In this document: piece after piece, positions 30,993 to 42,840 of the stretch
How the letters are laid out: every line of letters starts with the position of its first letter
Position numbering within the stretch: the first letter of the stretch is position 1
Assembly (NCBI GenBank): GCA_019925095.2
Contig: CM034408.1
Location: 1,054,001 to 1,118,000, forward strand
Reading direction: 5' to 3'
Length of the DNA stretch: 64,000 nucleotides
Source of the DNA: Dendrolimus kikuchii
Taxonomy: Eukaryota; Arthropoda; Insecta; Lepidoptera; Lasiocampidae
The notes under the pieces: model-generated
The model's database searches: none
Told to the model about the DNA's origin: nothing
Seen by the model: the letters and a program-made list of their open reading frames with translations, nothing else
Program-made: the position numbers and the translations under genes

Positions 30993-31624
30993 TAGTTTCA
31001 TCGTGGACGGATAGCCTATAGAAAATTCGAGCAGTTTAATAAACACCCCACCAGCGTTAAGTTATGAATAGGGTGCCAAAAGCCTAAGCTGTAGTTAGAT
31101 TAGCATTGCTTGAACAAAAAATTATCACCATTTGAATATTGGACGCAAGCCAACCGGTAGCTAAGTTCACTCTGCATCTGCATTTACATATTGATGACAT
31201 TGGTTATTAATGTTTGGTAGAACAGATGACTTGAACAATTTGTAGGTATGTTCAAGTTATTATATACATGCACCCACGACTTTGTCTGCGTTGTTCTAAG
31301 AATTCGCAATGCTGACACAACAAAACTCATACGCGTCTGCCTGTCTTCAGCTTGCACATATGGCGATGACGCGTGTTACTCTCTTCTCCACTCATACAAT
31401 AGTACTCTACAGTACTATGGATTGTATGGGTGGAGAGAGGAGAGTAACAGAGAGGAGGAGAGTAAGAGTGCCTACGGATGTTATGGATATGAAATTTTGG
31501 ATCTAGATGTGGATGTGAATTTCGGATTATCAGAATTGTAAGAGAAGAGTGTAAATAGTCACAATGTGAGGTAGGTAAAGTTTGCGAATTTGATTGTTTG
31601 GTAAAATAAAAAGTATGTAACAAA
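30993..31624. other. No gene seen
   Basis: No recognisable product. 31400-31470 is purine-rich (GGAGAGAGGAGAG), and overlapping ORFs there are composition artefacts. Confidence 0.35.
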
Positions 31625-31760
31625 TCGCTGCCAGATGGGAAGCGATGTTCCACGCAAGAATGGTTGCATTGCCACGCTGTATGGCAATGCTGATTCGTTG
31701 TGCGAAATACGAACCAGCCTTCTGATCACGGGTGGCATCAAAGGAGTTTCGTACAAATTT
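31625..31760 (-). pseudogene. LINE C-terminal fragment (QRGNAA family)
   Basis: The minus strand reads DATRDQKAGSYFAQRISIAI then QRGNAT, the same ending as 8736-8868. No intact frame beyond it. Confidence 0.55.
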
Positions 31761-31859
31761 CTTTGAAAAAACCCTTTGCCAACGGAACCCACGAAACTAA
31801 AGTTTCAACTTTAAACGGGACAAATATGTAACCCCTTCCTAGGGCTACATATATCTTTC

Positions 31860-32172
31860 CATGGCGGAATGGTAAAAGAACGCAATTTCCTGCGGCCAGG
31901 CGGAAGAGGTGACAAACAACCTACAGTCAGGTGGTAGGATATTTTCCCGACCTAATCACTACTAGCCCTGGTCTAGAATTTAGAGTATGCCGCCAGAACA
32001 ACCTTGAGTTGTGATCTGGTATTAATGGCCAGGTTCCAGACTCCATTTAGAGGGGGGCAGCACATTGGTAGCACCTTTGATGTTACAAAAATGTGCATAG
32101 GCGATGGTAACCGCTTTCCATCAGGTGGGCCGTCTGCCTGTCTTCTAAACTCTTGCAATAAAAAAAAATTAG
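31860..32172 (+). mobile_element. Element B, diverged copy
   Basis: CGCAATTTCCTGCGGCCAGG ... TCTTGCAATAAAAAAAA, with deletions around the CGTAAGAGGCGAC segment. Confidence 0.8.
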
Positions 32173-32211
32173 ATTAGGAACGTGAATTTGACATTTAGAT
32201 TGTTGGTAAGA

Positions 32212-32339
32212 CATACATACATACATAACTTCACGCCAGTTCCCTTGCGGGGTAGGCACGAACAACAGAGCGCCATTTAGGCCCATTCTTACACACCTCA
32301 CTTGCTTCTTTGACATTCATAACTCTTGTCATGCACACA
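32212..32339 (-). mobile_element. LINE-A copy, 11-bp TSD
   Basis: Short 3' end only. Duplication TGTTGGTAAGA (32201-32211 and 32340-32350). Confidence 0.88.
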
Positions 32340-32456
32340 TGTTGGTAAGAAAGACGTATTTAATCGTTTAACTTCATTCAGAAAGTTACACATTGATACA
32401 GAGCTAGTCACTTATAACATAACGACTAACTGTTTAGAATCGTCTTATAATTACTC

Positions 32457-32752
32457 TAATACGATACCGCTTATTATACTAATACAACACCGCTCGTCAT
32501 ACTAATACGACACCACTCGTCATGCTAATATAACACCACTCGTCATGCTAATTAGACACCGCTCAAATAAAATAATTTATTGCATAAAAACGTAGTAGAT
32601 GTACAAGAGAGATATTGACATTTTTGTAAATATGACATATTATTGCCGTTTTGCCGTACAATTTATTTTACATACTAATCTTAAAACATTATATTTATAT
32701 CATCCTAATACAACACCGCTCGTTATGCTAATACAATACCGATCTTTATTGG
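32457..32752 (+). repeat. 23-bp minisatellite, split
   Basis: Units of the form TAATACAACACCGCTCGTCA plus 3 bp: about five at 32457-32566 and two more at 32704-32752, separated by about 137 bp of unrelated AT-rich sequence. Confidence 0.75.
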
Positions 32753-33337
32753 TTCGAAGCACATGCCCACTTTCATGAGCTGCTTTCATTGATTGCTTTT
32801 GGTGACATTCCCATGGTCCTCAGGCGACATTCGACGCTTTATTAAAAGATATATCACCATCTTATTCAACACCCTATCGCTAAATCCCTGTTACGTTCGG
32901 AGCCCTATATTCCGCTTCCCTACTATTTCTTCTCCAGTTTGTTCGGTTTTCTACATCTTCAATTGAAGTAAAAAAAATTAGGTCAATCTAATGGAAAGTG
33001 CGTGACAATAGACGATCAAGCTCCTAAAACTTGATCGTCTACCGTCCTTTAGTGTATTACTTTCCACCAGGTGGAATAAATAGATTCCAACATAAAGGCC
33101 CTTAGAAATAGCCCGAATAGTGCGTTTGATTGGCAAACACGCGAGTTCAACAACCCAAGGTGTGGCGGGCCGGATGTAGCTAAATAGATCGGCAAAACAC
33201 AATGTCTCCCGCGGGTAATGGGTTCGCTTCCGTGTTGCGACAATGCACATTATGATTGTGATGTATAATTATGCATTTAAGTGTCATATATTGTAATTGG
33301 GCGGAGTTTTTATATTTGTTGTTTTTATTTAAACTCA
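32753..33337. other. No gene recognised; open minus-strand frame
   Basis: Minus strand 32978-33250 is open for 90 codons (includes FADLFSYIRPATPWVVELAC). It is GC-richer than its flanks but I do not recognise the family, and it could be an old retroelement leader. Confidence 0.3.
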
Positions 33338-33370
33338 TAGATAGATAACACTTTAATGTACACATTATTA
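33338..33370 (-). mobile_element. LINE-H tail fragment
   Basis: ATAGATAGATAACACTTTAA then TGTACAC: reverse of a TATC-tailed end, joined to the next B fragment. Confidence 0.5.
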
Positions 33371-33438
33371 GGCGATGGTAACTGCTTTCCATCAGGTGGA
33401 CCGTCTGCCTGTCTGCTGAACTCATGCAATAAAAATAG
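33371..33438 (+). mobile_element. Element B 3' fragment
   Basis: GGCGATGGTAACTGCTTTCC ... CTCATGCAATAAAAATA. Confidence 0.75.
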
Positions 33439-33849
33439 GAGTGATGCTGCGGCCGCATCTTCGTGGCGCCGTCGAGGCCGTTGCAGTTCTCTAAAAAATA
33501 TTTTTCTGTCGTAGCAACGCGAACGAAGTTTCACTGGCATATTTTAGTATTAAATAAGTTATATAATAACCTGATAGATATTATTCTTGTTTAAATTGCG
33601 GGTTTTAAACCGGAATCGTTATTTATTTAGTTCGCAGTAAGTGCCACTCACAACAGTGTCTTAATTAACCAGAAAGCGAGAGAAGCTGCAATGCTTAAGC
33701 TGCAGTTTTATTCATAAGAGTAAGCGGGGCGGGTTTAGAATGAATTTTTAGCTGAAGTTTTATCACTGCATTACGATATAAAAAATTTCAAAAATATGTC
33801 AATTATAATTTGAGATCAGCTGCATATTGATGTTGGATATAACAGTACG
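33439..33849. other. No gene seen
   Basis: Non-coding; GTAGCAACGCGAACGAAGTT also occurs near 17998 and 55480, so part is repetitive. Confidence 0.35.
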
Positions 33850-33903
33850 CCACGATAACCACTTTCCATCAAATAGACCGTCTGCCTGTCTGCTGTACTC
33901 TAT
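33850..33903 (+). mobile_element. Element B 3' fragment
   Basis: ACCACTTTCCATCAAATAGA and CCGTCTGCCTGTCTGCTG, diverged. Confidence 0.6.
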
Positions 33904-34077
33904 TTTTCTTTTTAGATTATTATAAATATTTTCATGGTACAGTTTTCGATGTTTCCATAATTGTAAGGCTTTTCTTGATAATCCAGAAACTTAAGAACAT
34001 GATAATTTAGGTTTTCTTTAGAAGGATAAACCAAACATAAAGTCTGTGACGCCAAATTAAAACAAATAGAGTATTTT

Positions 34078-34389
34078 ATCCGTGCAGGAACGGAGAAAGC
34101 ATACAATTTTCTGCGGCCGGGCGGCCTGTCGTAAGAGGCGACTTAACAACTCACAGCCAGGTGGTAGGGCATTTGCCCGACTGGATGGCTACCACCCCTG
34201 GTCTAAAGTATGTCTCCATAACAACCTTGAGTTGTGTTCCGGCATTAGTGACCAGGTTCCAGTCTCCCTTAAGAGAGTAGCAGCGCATTTGTAGCAACTT
34301 TGGTGTTGCAAATGTCCATAGGCCATGGTAACCGCTTTCCATCAAGTGGGCCGTCTGCCTGTCTGCTGATCTCCTGCAATAAAAAAAAT
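34078..34389 (+). mobile_element. Element B, full length
   Basis: TCCGTGCAGGAACGG ... CTCCTGCAATAAAAAAAA, close to the consensus of this window. Confidence 0.9.
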
Positions 34390-34590
34390 TAAGTTCCCAA
34401 TTTAATCTTTGATTTTGATATTAAGTAAATTTGCGATACTCATAATTTACTTAGTTTTCTCTTATATCATTTAAAACCAAATTCAGGCATTCATTTGGCA
34501 CACTAAGTATAGATATCGGTTATTTAAAAAATAAATTATTTTCCCAATCTGAACGTGGCTGATCCATTAAAAGTGTCATCATAATTTTAT

Positions 34591-34798
34591 CATGGAAGGC
34601 CACGACACACCTTCCATGATCAAATTGATCGTGTACTAGCAGAAGGTGATGTCAGGAGCCTTAATAACAGACGAGCGTGCATGACAAGAGCTATGAATGT
34701 CAAAGAAGCAAGTGAGGTGTGTAAGTATAAGCTTGAATGGCGCTCTGTAGTTCGTGCCTACCCCGTAAGGGAACTGGCGTGAAGTTATATATGTATGT
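34591..34798 (+). mobile_element. LINE-A copy, 13-bp TSD
   Basis: Duplication ATCATAATTTTAT (34578-34590 and 34799-34811). Confidence 0.9.
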
Positions 34799-35021
34799 AT
34801 CATAATTTTATTTTGAAAATTAAAATCGCTCTCGCTACTTTCGCTTAATATGTCCCCGCCCTACACAGGTTTGCATTTCCAGTCCCGCTCATAAATTCAT
34901 AATTAAATGGCGTAATACCTTGGCTTCTCTCATTAAATAGAATGGATTTCATTTCGTATTTCCAGGATATATGGACTGATGATGCTGTAAATAAGCTCAA
35001 TGATTAAAATTTTACATTATA

Positions 35022-35395
35022 CTCATCATCATTATCATGCGAGCGTTACATCCAGGTTGGGTTCGGAGCGTTCGCTCCAAGGCGGTCTTCAGTATACCCC
35101 GTTTTGAGATTCAGATCATTGGTACGCATGTCAGCCTTCACAACGTCAGGCCAGCATTTCTTGGGTCTTCCCTTTCGACCGGGACCTGGCGGAGGTGGCA
35201 TGGCTAGACATTTGTTGTAAAATGTGGCCGTACCATCGTAAGCGGCGAAACTCTTGCAGTTTGTATGCTATGTCACAGAAATGAAGGCTGCCACTGATAC
35301 GGGAGTTCCTGACACGGTCTTTTCGCGTCGCATCACACATCCATCGCGGCATATTCATCTCCGTGATACGCAGTTCTTGCAGCACACTTTTACAT
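35022..35395 (-). mobile_element. RTE-like LINE-C fragment
   Basis: The minus strand encodes LRITEMNMPRWMCDATRKD, RVRNSRISGSLHFCDIAYKL and RRLRWYGHI, an RT C-terminus of RTE style, followed by a 3' UTR containing GGAGCGTTCGCTCC and a CATCATCATT-type end at 35022. The frame is partly open but 5'-truncated. Confidence 0.7.
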
Positions 35396-35424
35396 CCTAA
35401 TCAACTCTGTCAATTTTCTATCAA

Positions 35425-36197
35425 TCTATACTAATATTATAAAGCTGAAGAGTTTGTTTGTTTAAACGCGCTAATCTCAGGAACCGCTGGTCCGATTTAA
35501 AAAATTCTTTCAGTGTTGAATAGTACATTTATCGAGGAAGGCTATAGGTTATATTATATTTTCAAGAAAAATAGGGATCCTTACTAAAAGTCCAATAATG
35601 TAACCCAAGGTGTAAAATAATGACCCGAAAACATCCTTACACGGCGTGCGCTGCGAAAACTATTGATTATAGAACAAAACAATGTACTACCACTTTGCAG
35701 AACATATAATTGTCTACAAAAAATATCGCGTAACCATATGTAACTAACTATTGTAGTTATCTCATAATAAGTGTTTTCTTTTATTTTTTTAAATAATTAA
35801 AATGTCGTCGCTTCAAAAACTTTTTATTTTGTACCTTGGTATTAATCCTTATCAAAATAAATTACTCCATATTCAAGACGAATTCAATACCTTTCTAGAA
35901 CTTTTTGAATTATTCAATTCGGACGTTTCATTCAAAAGATATCGCGATATTTAAAAGGTAAGTATTAGTGTTGTAGCCAAATATACTAATATTGTTTGAT
36001 TGAACGCGCTAATCTCAGGAACTACTATTCTGATTTGAAAAATTCTTTCAGTGTTGGATAGCCCATTTATCGAGGAAGGCTATAGGCTATATATCATCAC
36101 GCTAAGATCAATAGGAGCGGAGCACCAATGAAGAATGTTTCAAAATCGGAGGGTTTTGAAAGCAAATTCTACGCGGACGACGTCGCGGGCACAGCTA
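35425..36197 (+). mobile_element. Helitron-like D, long form
   Basis: Same layout as 26665-27439 with very high similarity, including the duplicated head module (35465 and 36005). A|TC start and CTAG|T end. Confidence 0.85.
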
Positions 36198-37235
36198 GTG
36201 ATGAAATTAAATAATGAATAGGTAAGGTATACGTAGAAGAGACTCAGTAAAAAGCAGCAGTTCCTAATGCTGATATTAGATTGATCAACCAAATTGAACC
36301 GAATTGGTTGAAAAACACAGAACTGTTGCCCAATTCTACTATTACTACCTCGTCAATATCGCAGTACACTATCGTCTCAATCGTAAGTTTGGCTGCTTTC
36401 GGTATTCTGTTAATAATAATGTCGTGCCCGTGGCATGCCATTCTACCTTTATAAATATTTTTTATAAGCAAAAGTCGCGAAATAAATACTTAAAATTTTG
36501 GTGGCTTTTAAATATTCATTTCGGCTAACGCCATTTTTGTTAATGGTATTACCAATTTTTTTTCTACGAAGATATTGTGGATACGAATCGTACATTGAAT
36601 ATATTCGCTGTAAGACACATAAAAAAAAACAGTTGGACTGAGATCTTCCTCCTTTTTGAAGCCGGTTAGAAATGAAACTGATCTAGGACATTTCTCTTTC
36701 CTTCTCTTGGTTGAAGAAAGAAACCGCGGTGAATACGATTGGATATTAATTTACAATTGTCTGGGAACCCGTCTGAATGCCTGCGCGGGCGCAGAGTTCG
36801 CTCCCTCAGTAGGCTCAGTGTCATGGCGTCCGGCAAAGCGCGCGCTCGCGTGGCGCCGTATTGAATATTTTAAACATTATTTGTTTCTAATTAGAATAAT
36901 TGATGATACCGGTTCGTTAATGTTTTTATTAAGAAATATACAATTAAGCGCTTTTTGAGAGTGTTTTTAAGTGAAGTTGTGAATGTAGCTTTATTAGCGT
37001 GTTTATTGTATAGTGTTTTACACAAAGAAATTGTTACTGAAATATTGTAAAAGTGGGGAGATTATAGTGATATAAAATTAATAGAAGAACGTATAGGTAA
37101 TATGTGACCAAAGATTATAATATTTACTATTTTATTGAAAAATATACAAAAACCAAAAAGTTAAATTCGTCTATTTCATAAGTATCTATAAAAGTTTTCA
37201 AAATACTCTTTATTTTTTTATAATAATAATGTCTG

Positions 37236-37266
<31 letters not shown>

Positions 37267-37344
37267 ATAATTTATGTACCTACTTCTGTACGTACTATCT
37301 GCTGATGATGAAGGAAAATACGGCGGATATAGCTGAATCCCATT
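36198..37344. other. No gene confirmed; GC-rich patch and TA repeat
   Basis: 36770-36860 is unusually GC-rich (CTGCGCGGGCGCAGAG, AAAGCGCGCGCTCGCGTGGC) and contains TCAGTGTCATGGCG, which could be an initiator and start codon, but the frame stops after 12 codons. A TA dinucleotide run lies at 37241-37268. Confidence 0.35.
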
Positions 37345-37632
37345 GTGTATAATAATATCATTAATAACACCCCACAAACGTCCCATTGCTGGCCTCGGCA
37401 CTTTCATTATATAAGGGGAACTGATAATACACCCGTCAGGTTTCTCCAAGGCCGATTAGCAGGTTTGACACATCGATTAATCGATGTGCGGGCTTCATCG
37501 CGATGATTTTCTTCACCGTTAGCACGTAGTAATTATTACATTATGCACATTAGGCCAGAAAACTGCCTAAGTGGTGCATGCCTTTCCGCCATGATTGAAA
37601 CCCGCGTCCTTTGGACTTCGGATGCGTTCGTT
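37345..37632 (-). mobile_element. tRNA-derived SINE L, diverged
   Basis: Reverse copy with CAAACGTCCCATTGCTGG, GCAGGTTTGACACATCGAT and a decayed B box (TGAAACCCGCG). Confidence 0.65.
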
Positions 37633-37770
37633 AACCCAGATTAACAAAAAAACTGCATATATTCTTGAGTCGTTTTGGTATCACGCTAAAAGAAAGGTTT
37701 GAAAAGAAAAGAAAGAAAGAAAGAATTTATTTGCTGGGAAAGTGACAATATATGGATGCAGAAATATTTA

Positions 37771-38332
37771 TACATACATACATACATACATAACTTCACG
37801 CCAGTTCCTTCGCCGGGTAGGCACGAACAACAGAGCGCCATTTAGGCCCATTCTTACACACCTCACTTGCTTCTTTGACATTCATAACTCTTGTCATGCA
37901 CACTCGTCTGTTCTTAAGGCTACTGACATCACCCTCCGCTAGTACACGATCAATTTGATCATGGAAGGTGTGTCGTGGCCTTCCACGACTTCTGCATCCA
38001 TCCACTTTTGCATTGTATATCTGTTTAGTCATTCTTTCATCATGCATTCTTTCCACATGCCCGAACCACCGGAGCATTCCTTTCTTTACCTTCACCCCGA
38101 CACTCTCTTTCAGACCAACTCTCTTTCTTACTTCGGTATTACGAACGCGGTCCGCGAGCGTCACTCCGCAGATTTTGCGCAGTGCTCGCATCTCGACCGC
38201 GTTTACTCTACTTTCATGCTCTCTCTTCCATACCCAACTCTCGCATCCATACGTGAGCGTAGGTACCAGCACCGCGTTGTGTATGGCGAGCTGGGCCTTC
38301 TGGCTGAGGTTCTTAGCGCCTAGAAGTTTACC
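37771..38332 (-). mobile_element. LINE-A copy, about 14-bp TSD
   Basis: Reverse copy open for 158 codons (37796-38272). Duplication TATTTATACATACA on both sides, although the left one merges with the TATG tail. Confidence 0.88.
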
Positions 38333-39441
38333 TATTTATACATACATTTTTAATAATAAAGTTCAATATATTGTACACCAATCATAATGTATGTCTTCGT
38401 AGACCACGGGCCATAAAATTGGCCCGGACTTTTGGAGGGCTTGCGTGAGTACGTGAGAAATTTAATGTAAATGTGGCGTGACACTGATCGGCGATTATTC
38501 CTGTCTGCAACATATAATGATGCACCCAAGGACAAGCCCCGGCCAGTGTAGGACTATTATGGGAAATGAGGACAAAAAGTACCGGGCTATTGGGGTGAAC
38601 TGCTAGTGGTACTAGAGGTCTGGGAATATGGGGACTATGGCGTCTGCCCGTCGCAATGTTCGGAAAACATGGAAAAATGGGCAGACGGTGACTCGCCACT
38701 CCCTGCATGGGCCCCAAAAAATACCATAAAGACAGGGACAACATGGGTGTGAGTGGCTAAGGGGTGTACAGAGGTGGGCTGCAGGTTCACCGAAGCTACT
38801 TCCGACGTTAGGCCATTTATCACTTCCACCCCTGGAGCTTGAGTCTTAGCTCTAACGATCTCCACTCCGTGCCGGCTGGCTAAGGCAAGCACGGAGGTGG
38901 GGGCCTTGCCTTGGCCCCCGGAGTCAGGTACGAGGTGTCGCTACTCACCTAAGGCTTCGCCACAAAGCCCCCCTGCGGTTTTAATTAATAATAATTATTA
39001 TTAAGTATTGTTTTCAAATATATCAGCGTTGTGTCGGATATAATTCTGTATCAGCAACAACCTGAGTGCAAACCTCGTTTGTTGAAAATGCGGCGCACAA
39101 ATTCTCTAAGCACTTGATTTTAAATTACTCGTAAGCAATGTGATCACGTCGCTCTTTCTTCAAATAAACATTTTTTTTCTTTCTTTCTTCCTTTCACTGA
39201 TCTACCACGTCTAATTGAAATGCGTATGTATTTAAATTTTGGCATTTATTTCGAAGTCACAGCCATGCAGGTTCCTTTATTAGTGTAGATATAATACAAT
39301 ATGCAAATGTTATAATTAGCGTATTTCTAATGAAGTTATCTGGTATTGAATTGATACCGTTATGCAGCCCAGGGTTTCATATAACAAACCTTGGATGGCC
39401 TAGTTTTAATCAGCCCATACTTATATTACACTAATGTCATG
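38333..39441. other. GC-rich unidentified segment and LINE tail
   Basis: 38400-38985 is markedly GC-rich (TGGGGGCCTTGCCTTGGCCC; CACAAAGCCCCCCTGCGG) and reads like a retroelement untranslated region in reverse, but no family was fixed. 39135-39187 is an AATAAAC plus TTTC-repeat LINE tail like 28609-28709. Confidence 0.4.
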
Positions 39442-39741
39442 TGGTTCGGGCATGTGGAAAGAATGCATGATGAAAGAATGACTAAACAGATATACAATGC
39501 AAAAGTGGATGGATGCAGAAGTCGTGGAAGGCCACGACACACCTTCCATGATCAAATTGATCGTGTACTAGCAGAAGGTGATGTCAGGAGCCTTAAGAAC
39601 AGACGAGCTTGCATGACAAGAGTTATGAATGTCAAAGAGGCAAGTGAGGTGTGTAAGAATAAGCCTAAATGGCACTCTGTTGTTCGTGCCTACCCCGCAA
39701 GGGAACTGGCGTGAAGTTATGTATGTATGTATGTATGTATG
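39442..39741 (+). mobile_element. LINE-A copy, 10-bp TSD
   Basis: Starts GTTCGGGCATGTGG; duplication TAATGTCATG (39432-39441 and 39742-39751). Confidence 0.9.
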
Positions 39742-39826
39742 TAATGTCATGACCCTGCTTCGGCCGGATATATTACGCTGTGCAGTAGTGAAAACCATAC
39801 GTATTATTTAAAAAAATGTATGTTTT

Positions 39827-40145
39827 TAACCGACTTCCAAAAGGAGGTTCTCAACTTGATGAGTATTTTTTTTTATATGTACACCGTTTACGCTGAGATT
39901 TATGATCCGATTTACGTGATTCTTTTTTAGTTCGACGCGGAATAGTTGACATTTGGTCCCCTAAAAATTTAACATAGTTTGGCCCAGTAGTTTTCATTTT
40001 ATGATTTTTTTTCCGTTCCCGTTTCTTGGGACCTATATCATTTAAGGCGCGTGGCAACTTTCGTAGGCCTACCCATAGCTAGACACTAAAAAGTAACAAA
40101 TAAAAAAAACTTCTTTTGAAAAAAACCGACTTCAAAAACTACAAA
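39827..40145. mobile_element. Dispersed AACCGACTTC repeat
   Basis: Starts AACCGACTTCCAAAAGGAGG and ends near AAACCGACTTCAAAAACTAC. The same terminal words are common in Lepidoptera non-coding repeats (recalled). A related end occurs near 36650. Confidence 0.5.
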
Positions 40146-40295
40146 GTATAAAATAACTTATTTCTAAAGCTATTTTTAATTATAATACCTTATTTTTAAT
40201 ATATATTATCTAAAGCATCTTGAAGTAGGTGCTAAGTAAAACGTAAAAATTACTATATTTTGAAATTACTAAATTATATTTTTTTTATATATACT

Positions 40296-40585
40296 CGTAT
40301 TTAATATCCCATAAATGTCCCACTGCTGGGGTCGGGCCTCCCATTATAGGGGGGGAACGGACAGCATACTCGCCACGCTTGCCTAAGGCGGCTTGGCAGG
40401 TTTGACACATAGGTTACCTCGATGTGCAGGTTGCATCACGATGTTTTCCTTCACCGCGTTGTTAGCACGTGGTAATTGTAAAAATATGCACATTACATCA
40501 GAAGTGAGCGTTCCGGCCAGGATCGAACCTGCGTCCTTTGAGTTTGGGACGCGTGCGCTAGCCATTACGCTACCACGACATGTCT
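40296..40585 (-). mobile_element. tRNA-derived SINE L, best copy
   Basis: On the minus strand an A box (TAGCGTAATGG, 40562-40572) and a B box (GGTTCGATCC, 40520-40529) are spaced as in a tRNA, followed by a body shared with the other L copies and the end AGTGGGACATTTATGGGATA. Confidence 0.85.
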
Positions 40586-40963
40586 TTTATATAATATTAT
40601 GTAAGTACTATAAAACACTTATAATCTCTTCCATATATATAGAAACAATGGTTCACTTTGTAAAAGACCATTAATAGAAAGACGGAGTCTCGAAATTTCC
40701 CACTGAAGCGGCTAAAGGAAGCCGGTTTACTAATCTTTATACCAATCAGCGCAGAACAAGAGTTGTTAAAATTTTCCATTAGAGATGTCTTAATAATATA
40801 TTTGAAATACTTCTAAGTCCCTTAAATATCGTAAATGAATATGCAATAACAGTGGAGTAGTTTCCTTGTGCCAACAATTTTATTACACAGACAGACACAA
40901 GCCGTTTGTATGATTATATCTTATTTTCTCACAAGATATTTTTTTTTTTTTTTTAATAATGCA
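40586..40963. other. No gene seen
   Basis: AT-rich, no family recognised; ends in a long T-run. Confidence 0.3.
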
Positions 40964-41170
40964 AAGTCGTGGAAGGCCACGACACACCTTCCATGATCAA
41001 ATTGATCGTGTACTAGCAGAAGGTGATGTCAGGAGCCTTAGGAACAGACGAGCGTGCATGACAAGAGTTATGAATGTCAAAGAAGCAAGTGAGGTGTGTA
41101 AGAATAAGCCTTAATGGCGCTCTGTTGTACGTGCCTACCCCGCAAGGGAACTGGCGTGAAGTGTGTATAA
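40964..41170 (+). mobile_element. LINE-A copy with in-frame stop
   Basis: AAGCCTTAATGG introduces a stop where other copies read KPKW or KPEW; the tail has decayed to GTGTGTATAA. Confidence 0.85.
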
Positions 41171-41291
41171 TTTTTTGGTTAAAGTTATAATTAAATTGTT
41201 TCTTTAGCTACTTAATATAAAACATTTTCTACTGTAATATCTAACATTAGATGTAGCTTGAGATGTCTAAGACTAGACTAGATTTAAATAA

Positions 41292-41624
41292 TCTATACGT
41301 TAATATCTGAAGCAAAAACACAGCAAAAACTTTCTACCCCTTTTTACGAAAATTGCACTGACGGAGGAGTATGAAATTTCGAATAGTTTACACAGAGAAG
41401 GAGTGCAGAATGTTATTTTTTTAATTATGCATAAAAAACACATTAAATCAATAAAAAAAACATTACACACACTACCATGCATTTGACACACACACGCATA
41501 TATAGTCTTTTGTTTATTGTTCAAATCAAATGAACAGTGTAGCCTTGGCGAAATCTGTCATTATAGAAGTATAGTTTTTGACATTAATTATTATGGTCGA
41601 ATATCGAATACGGGCGACCACTAG
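41292..41624 (+). mobile_element. Helitron-like F copy
   Basis: A|TCTATACGTTAATATC start and CGGGCGACCACTAG|T end. Confidence 0.8.
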
Positions 41625-42057
41625 TATCATTAAATACTGTATGTAATTCATTGCAAAAATCCTGTTTGTAATGTAGCAAAACAGTCTTCTAAGTAAAGTC
41701 AATGTATACATAAGTTTACGCACAGAAGTTTTAAAAAAATATGCTTCACTTCATTTGATTTGCTCATTACCTTTGTTCACGTAGAGTCCGTCTACACTTT
41801 TATTCGTCTAAGGTTATAGAGTTAATTTAAATGAAATCAGAATGTAGCCACGTTCTAAACTTGGCAAAAAGGTGCGCGTACGCCGGTGACGTCACGAAAC
41901 CGGTCCAACAGCAGGTTCGCGCAGGGATCGAAAGTTTTTGCATATCACAGGCATAGTTTGCTCGTATTGCCTTTTTTGTCATCACGACTTTCCATTTACG
42001 GGGTTGGCATTATTAAGCGAATGAGGTGTGTGATTTTTTGTTGCAATTTTGTAATAC
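41625..42057. other. No gene seen
   Basis: Includes a TGACGTCA palindrome near 41888; no other support for a regulatory region. Confidence 0.3.
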
Positions 42058-42507
42058 ATACATACATACATAACTTCACGCCAGTACCTTGCGGGGTAGG
42101 CACGAACAACAGAGCGCCATTCAGGCTTATTCTTACACACCTCACTTGCTTCTTTGACATTCATAGCTCTTGTCATGCACGCTCGTCTGTTCTTAAGGCT
42201 CCTCACATCACCTTCTGCTAGTACACGATCAATTTGATCATGGAAGGTGTGTTGTGGCCTTCCACGACTTCTGCATCCATCCACTTTTGCATTGCATATC
42301 TGTTTAGTCATTCTTTCGTCATGCATACTTTCCACATGCCCGAACCACTGGAGCATTCCTTTCCTTACCTTCACCCCGACACTCTCTTTCAGACCAACTC
42401 TCTTTCTTACTTCAGTATTACGAAGGCGGTCCGCGAGCGTCACTCCGCAGATTTTGCGCAGTGCTCGCATCTCGTCCGCGTTTACTCTACTTTCATGCTC
42501 TCTCTTC
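42058..42507 (-). mobile_element. LINE-A copy, 14-bp TSD with one mismatch
   Basis: Reverse copy. Duplication CAATTT(T/C)GTAATAC at 42044-42057 and 42508-42521. Confidence 0.88.
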
Positions 42508-42540
42508 CAATTTCGTAATACCATTTTGTAATACAATTTT

Positions 42541-42840
42541 TATCCGTGCAGGAACGGAGAAAGAATACAATTTCCTGTGGCCGGGCGGCCTGTCGTTAGA
42601 GGCGACAAAACAACCCACAGCCAGGTGGTAGGGCATTTGCCCGACTGGATGGCTACCACCCCTGGTCTAGAGTATGCCCTCATAACAACCTTGAGTTGTG
42701 TTCCGGCATTAGTGACCAGGTTCCAGTCTCCCTTAAGAGAGCAGCAGCGCATTTGGTGTTACAAATGTCCATAGGCGATGGTAACCGTTTTCCATCAAGT
42801 GGCCCGTCTGCCTGTCTGCTGAACTCATGCAATAAAAAAA
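42541..42840 (+). mobile_element. Element B, full length
   Basis: Lacks the TGTAGCACCT block (GCGCATTTGGTGTTACAAATG). Ends CTCATGCAATAAAAAAAA. Confidence 0.9.

Noticed and set aside
31248..31541. Overlapping ORFs in both strands
   Set aside because: Purine/pyrimidine-rich composition keeps frames open; no recognisable protein.
32457..32752. CRISPR-like 23-bp repeats
   Set aside because: The units are directly adjacent without spacers.
37955..38387. Plus-strand ORFs of 122 and 139 codons (also at 27738, 42234 and 49411 in the corresponding strand)
   Set aside because: Antisense shadows of the LINE-A reverse-transcriptase C-terminus, repeated wherever LINE-A occurs.
40510..40580. tRNA gene suggested by A and B boxes
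   Set aside because: The boxes belong to a SINE head; no cloverleaf acceptor stem, and the same body recurs elsewhere.
41880..41900. TGACGTCA as a CRE regulatory site (also near 57721 and 58671)
   Set aside because: Isolated 8-mers in non-coding, probably repetitive DNA; no promoter context.
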